Notes under the pieces: model-generated
The model's database searches: none
Told to the model about the DNA's origin: nothing
The model's input: the letters and a program-made list of their open reading frames with translations, nothing else
Shown: positions 43,377 through 44,064 of the stretch, one piece after another
How the letters are laid out: the number at the start of each line of letters is the position of its first letter
Position numbering within the stretch: position 1 is the stretch's first letter
Made by a program: the position numbers and the translations under genes
Assembly: GCA_937911265.1 (NCBI GenBank)
Contig: CALDRG010000051.1
Coordinates: 1-44,064 of the forward strand
DNA from: Thalassarchaeum sp002495735
GTDB taxonomy: Archaea > Thermoplasmatota > Poseidoniia > Poseidoniales > Thalassarchaeaceae
Length of the DNA stretch: 44,064 nucleotides
Reading direction: 5' to 3'

Positions 43377-44064
43377 GTGTCAACCTATGACAAGGACGCC
43401 AAATCCCACTTAGTGAAGGGTACGTACGTCACTGTTACCAAAGAAAGCAAATTCGATTCCGGATTGTTCAAGGCCGCTTGCTTCGTGATGGTCTTAGGAT
43501 TCCCTTGGGTGGCCTTCGCACTCGCTATCTGGGGAATACCCTGGATGTGGGAGGAAGCCCTCTCATCTTACGCTGGGTGGGGGTGGGGTGAGCTCGCAAT
43601 CCTCCTCACCGGTTTCGCCCTCTACCCTTGGTGTTACTCGACCCTATTCTTCACATGGGCTATCTGGGGCATGCCGAACGAGGCGAGGGCGGCCGAGCAG
43701 ATTGGCGGCATACACCTGACTCACATCGGCTTGCTCCTCTTCTGGCTCTGTTTCGTGGGCTCCACGTGCTACACCTGGTGGGGCGGCATGTTCGGCATTG
43801 GGATGGAGGCGGAAGGATGGTACTGGGCCCTCTTTGTCCCAGCTCTTTTCTTGACCGCAATGGCGGTCCAAGGGCCTTTCTGGGGCCTTTTCCTAATCTT
43901 CCACGGCACCGAGGGCGCTAGGAACCCCTCAACGAGCGAGGCGGTGACCCAGCCCGACACCTTGGTTCAGATCAACTGCGGCGGCGGACTGTTCTCCGAG
44001 ATTTGGGATAACAAGGACCTCTCCGGCGACCCAAAGGTCTCCGGTGTCGACCCAAACATCGACA
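43377..44064 (+). CDS. Four-helix membrane protein, C-terminus beyond window
   Basis: 229 residues visible from GTG 43377 with no stop before the right edge. After a soluble head (SKFDSGLFKA) there are four hydrophobic segments: about 33-55 (ACFVMVLGFPWVAFALAIW), 70-95 (LAILLTGFALYPW), 115-138 (LTHIGLLLFWLCFVG) and 152-175 (WYWALFVPALFLTAMA). The chain then turns soluble with Cys and Gly (QINCGGGLFSEIWDNKD). It is Trp-rich. I do not recognise it; it may be conserved in the lineage only. A leaderless start is plausible from the preceding repeat. Confidence 0.65.
   Translation, partial: MSTYDKDAKSHLVKGTYVTVTKESKFDSGLFKAACFVMVLGFPWVAFALAIWGIPWMWEEALSSYAGWGWGELAILLTGFALYPWCYSTLFFTWAIWGMPNEARAAEQIGGIHLTHIGLLLFWLCFVGSTCYTWWGGMFGIGMEAEGWYWALFVPALFLTAMAVQGPFWGLFLIFHGTEGARNPSTSEAVTQPDTLVQINCGGGLFSEIWDNKDLSGDPKVSGVDPNID

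Overview
This window looks like a piece of the chromosome of a marine planktonic archaeon, most probably Marine Group II (Candidatus Poseidoniales, Thermoplasmatota). The archaeal markers are direct: diphthine synthase, a Trm5-type tRNA methyltransferase, geranylgeranylglyceryl phosphate synthase, ribosomal protein L18Ae/LX, prefoldin alpha, archaeal FtsY, a beta-CASP RNase and a UMP-synthase-type OMP decarboxylase. Next to them are genes of bacterial flavour (UvrA, MoeA, TauE/SafE, LysE, BI-1, sulfotransferases), a mix expected of this group. The assignment to Marine Group II is inference. Gene density is very high: no gap exceeds about 250 bases, and several convergent pairs share stop-codon bases. 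Several first genes have a TATA-like box about 25 bases before the start codon (leaderless pattern), while genes inside operons often have GGAGG/GAGGTG-type ribosome sites.

Layout. 1-5.1 kb: a CocE-type hydrolase lipoprotein (cut by the left edge) and trm5 on the minus strand, divergent from dphB and a large orphan gene. 5.1-9.2 kb: amino-acid metabolism, with a LysE exporter and a Cys/Met PLP enzyme divergent from an Lrp/AsnC regulator across a repeat-rich operator region, then threonine synthase and a YczE-like membrane protein. 9.4-17.3 kb: cell-surface and lipid genes, with a calcium-repeat hydrolase lipoprotein, a geranylgeranyl-reductase-like flavoprotein, a HAD phosphatase, a sugar/steroid-type epimerase-reductase, and two tandem paralogous BNR-repeat lipoproteins. 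17.3-24.5 kb: second LysE, BI-1, UvrA, MoeA, TauE/SafE, and a striking Pro/Lys repeat protein with a zinc ribbon. 24.6-26.7 kb: purine salvage (apt plus NCS2 permease) with a three-tier hairpin before apt and a 14-base perfect palindrome before the permease gene. 26.7-31.4 kb: beta-CASP RNase, an AT-rich gap, a 2[4Fe-4S] ferredoxin with a short flavoprotein-like partner, an esterase, GGGP synthase and a coiled-coil protein.

31.4-38.6 kb is the most interesting part. The usual archaeal neighbours L18Ae/LX, prefoldin alpha and ftsY are present but split by a PAPS (activated sulfate) block: sulfotransferase, small membrane protein, CysQ-type PAP phosphatase, second sulfotransferase on the opposite strand, and an APS kinase fused to a small HxGH nucleotidyltransferase domain. 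Together they could make PAPS, use it and remove PAP. No ordinary ATP sulfurylase is visible, so the role of the fused domain is open. After ftsY comes a membrane-tethered receiver domain whose phospho-accepting Asp is Ala.

38.6-44.1 kb: pyrF divergent from a fused purSL and purQ, then a four-helix membrane protein cut by the right edge. I found no tRNA, rRNA, CRISPR array, transposase or integrase.
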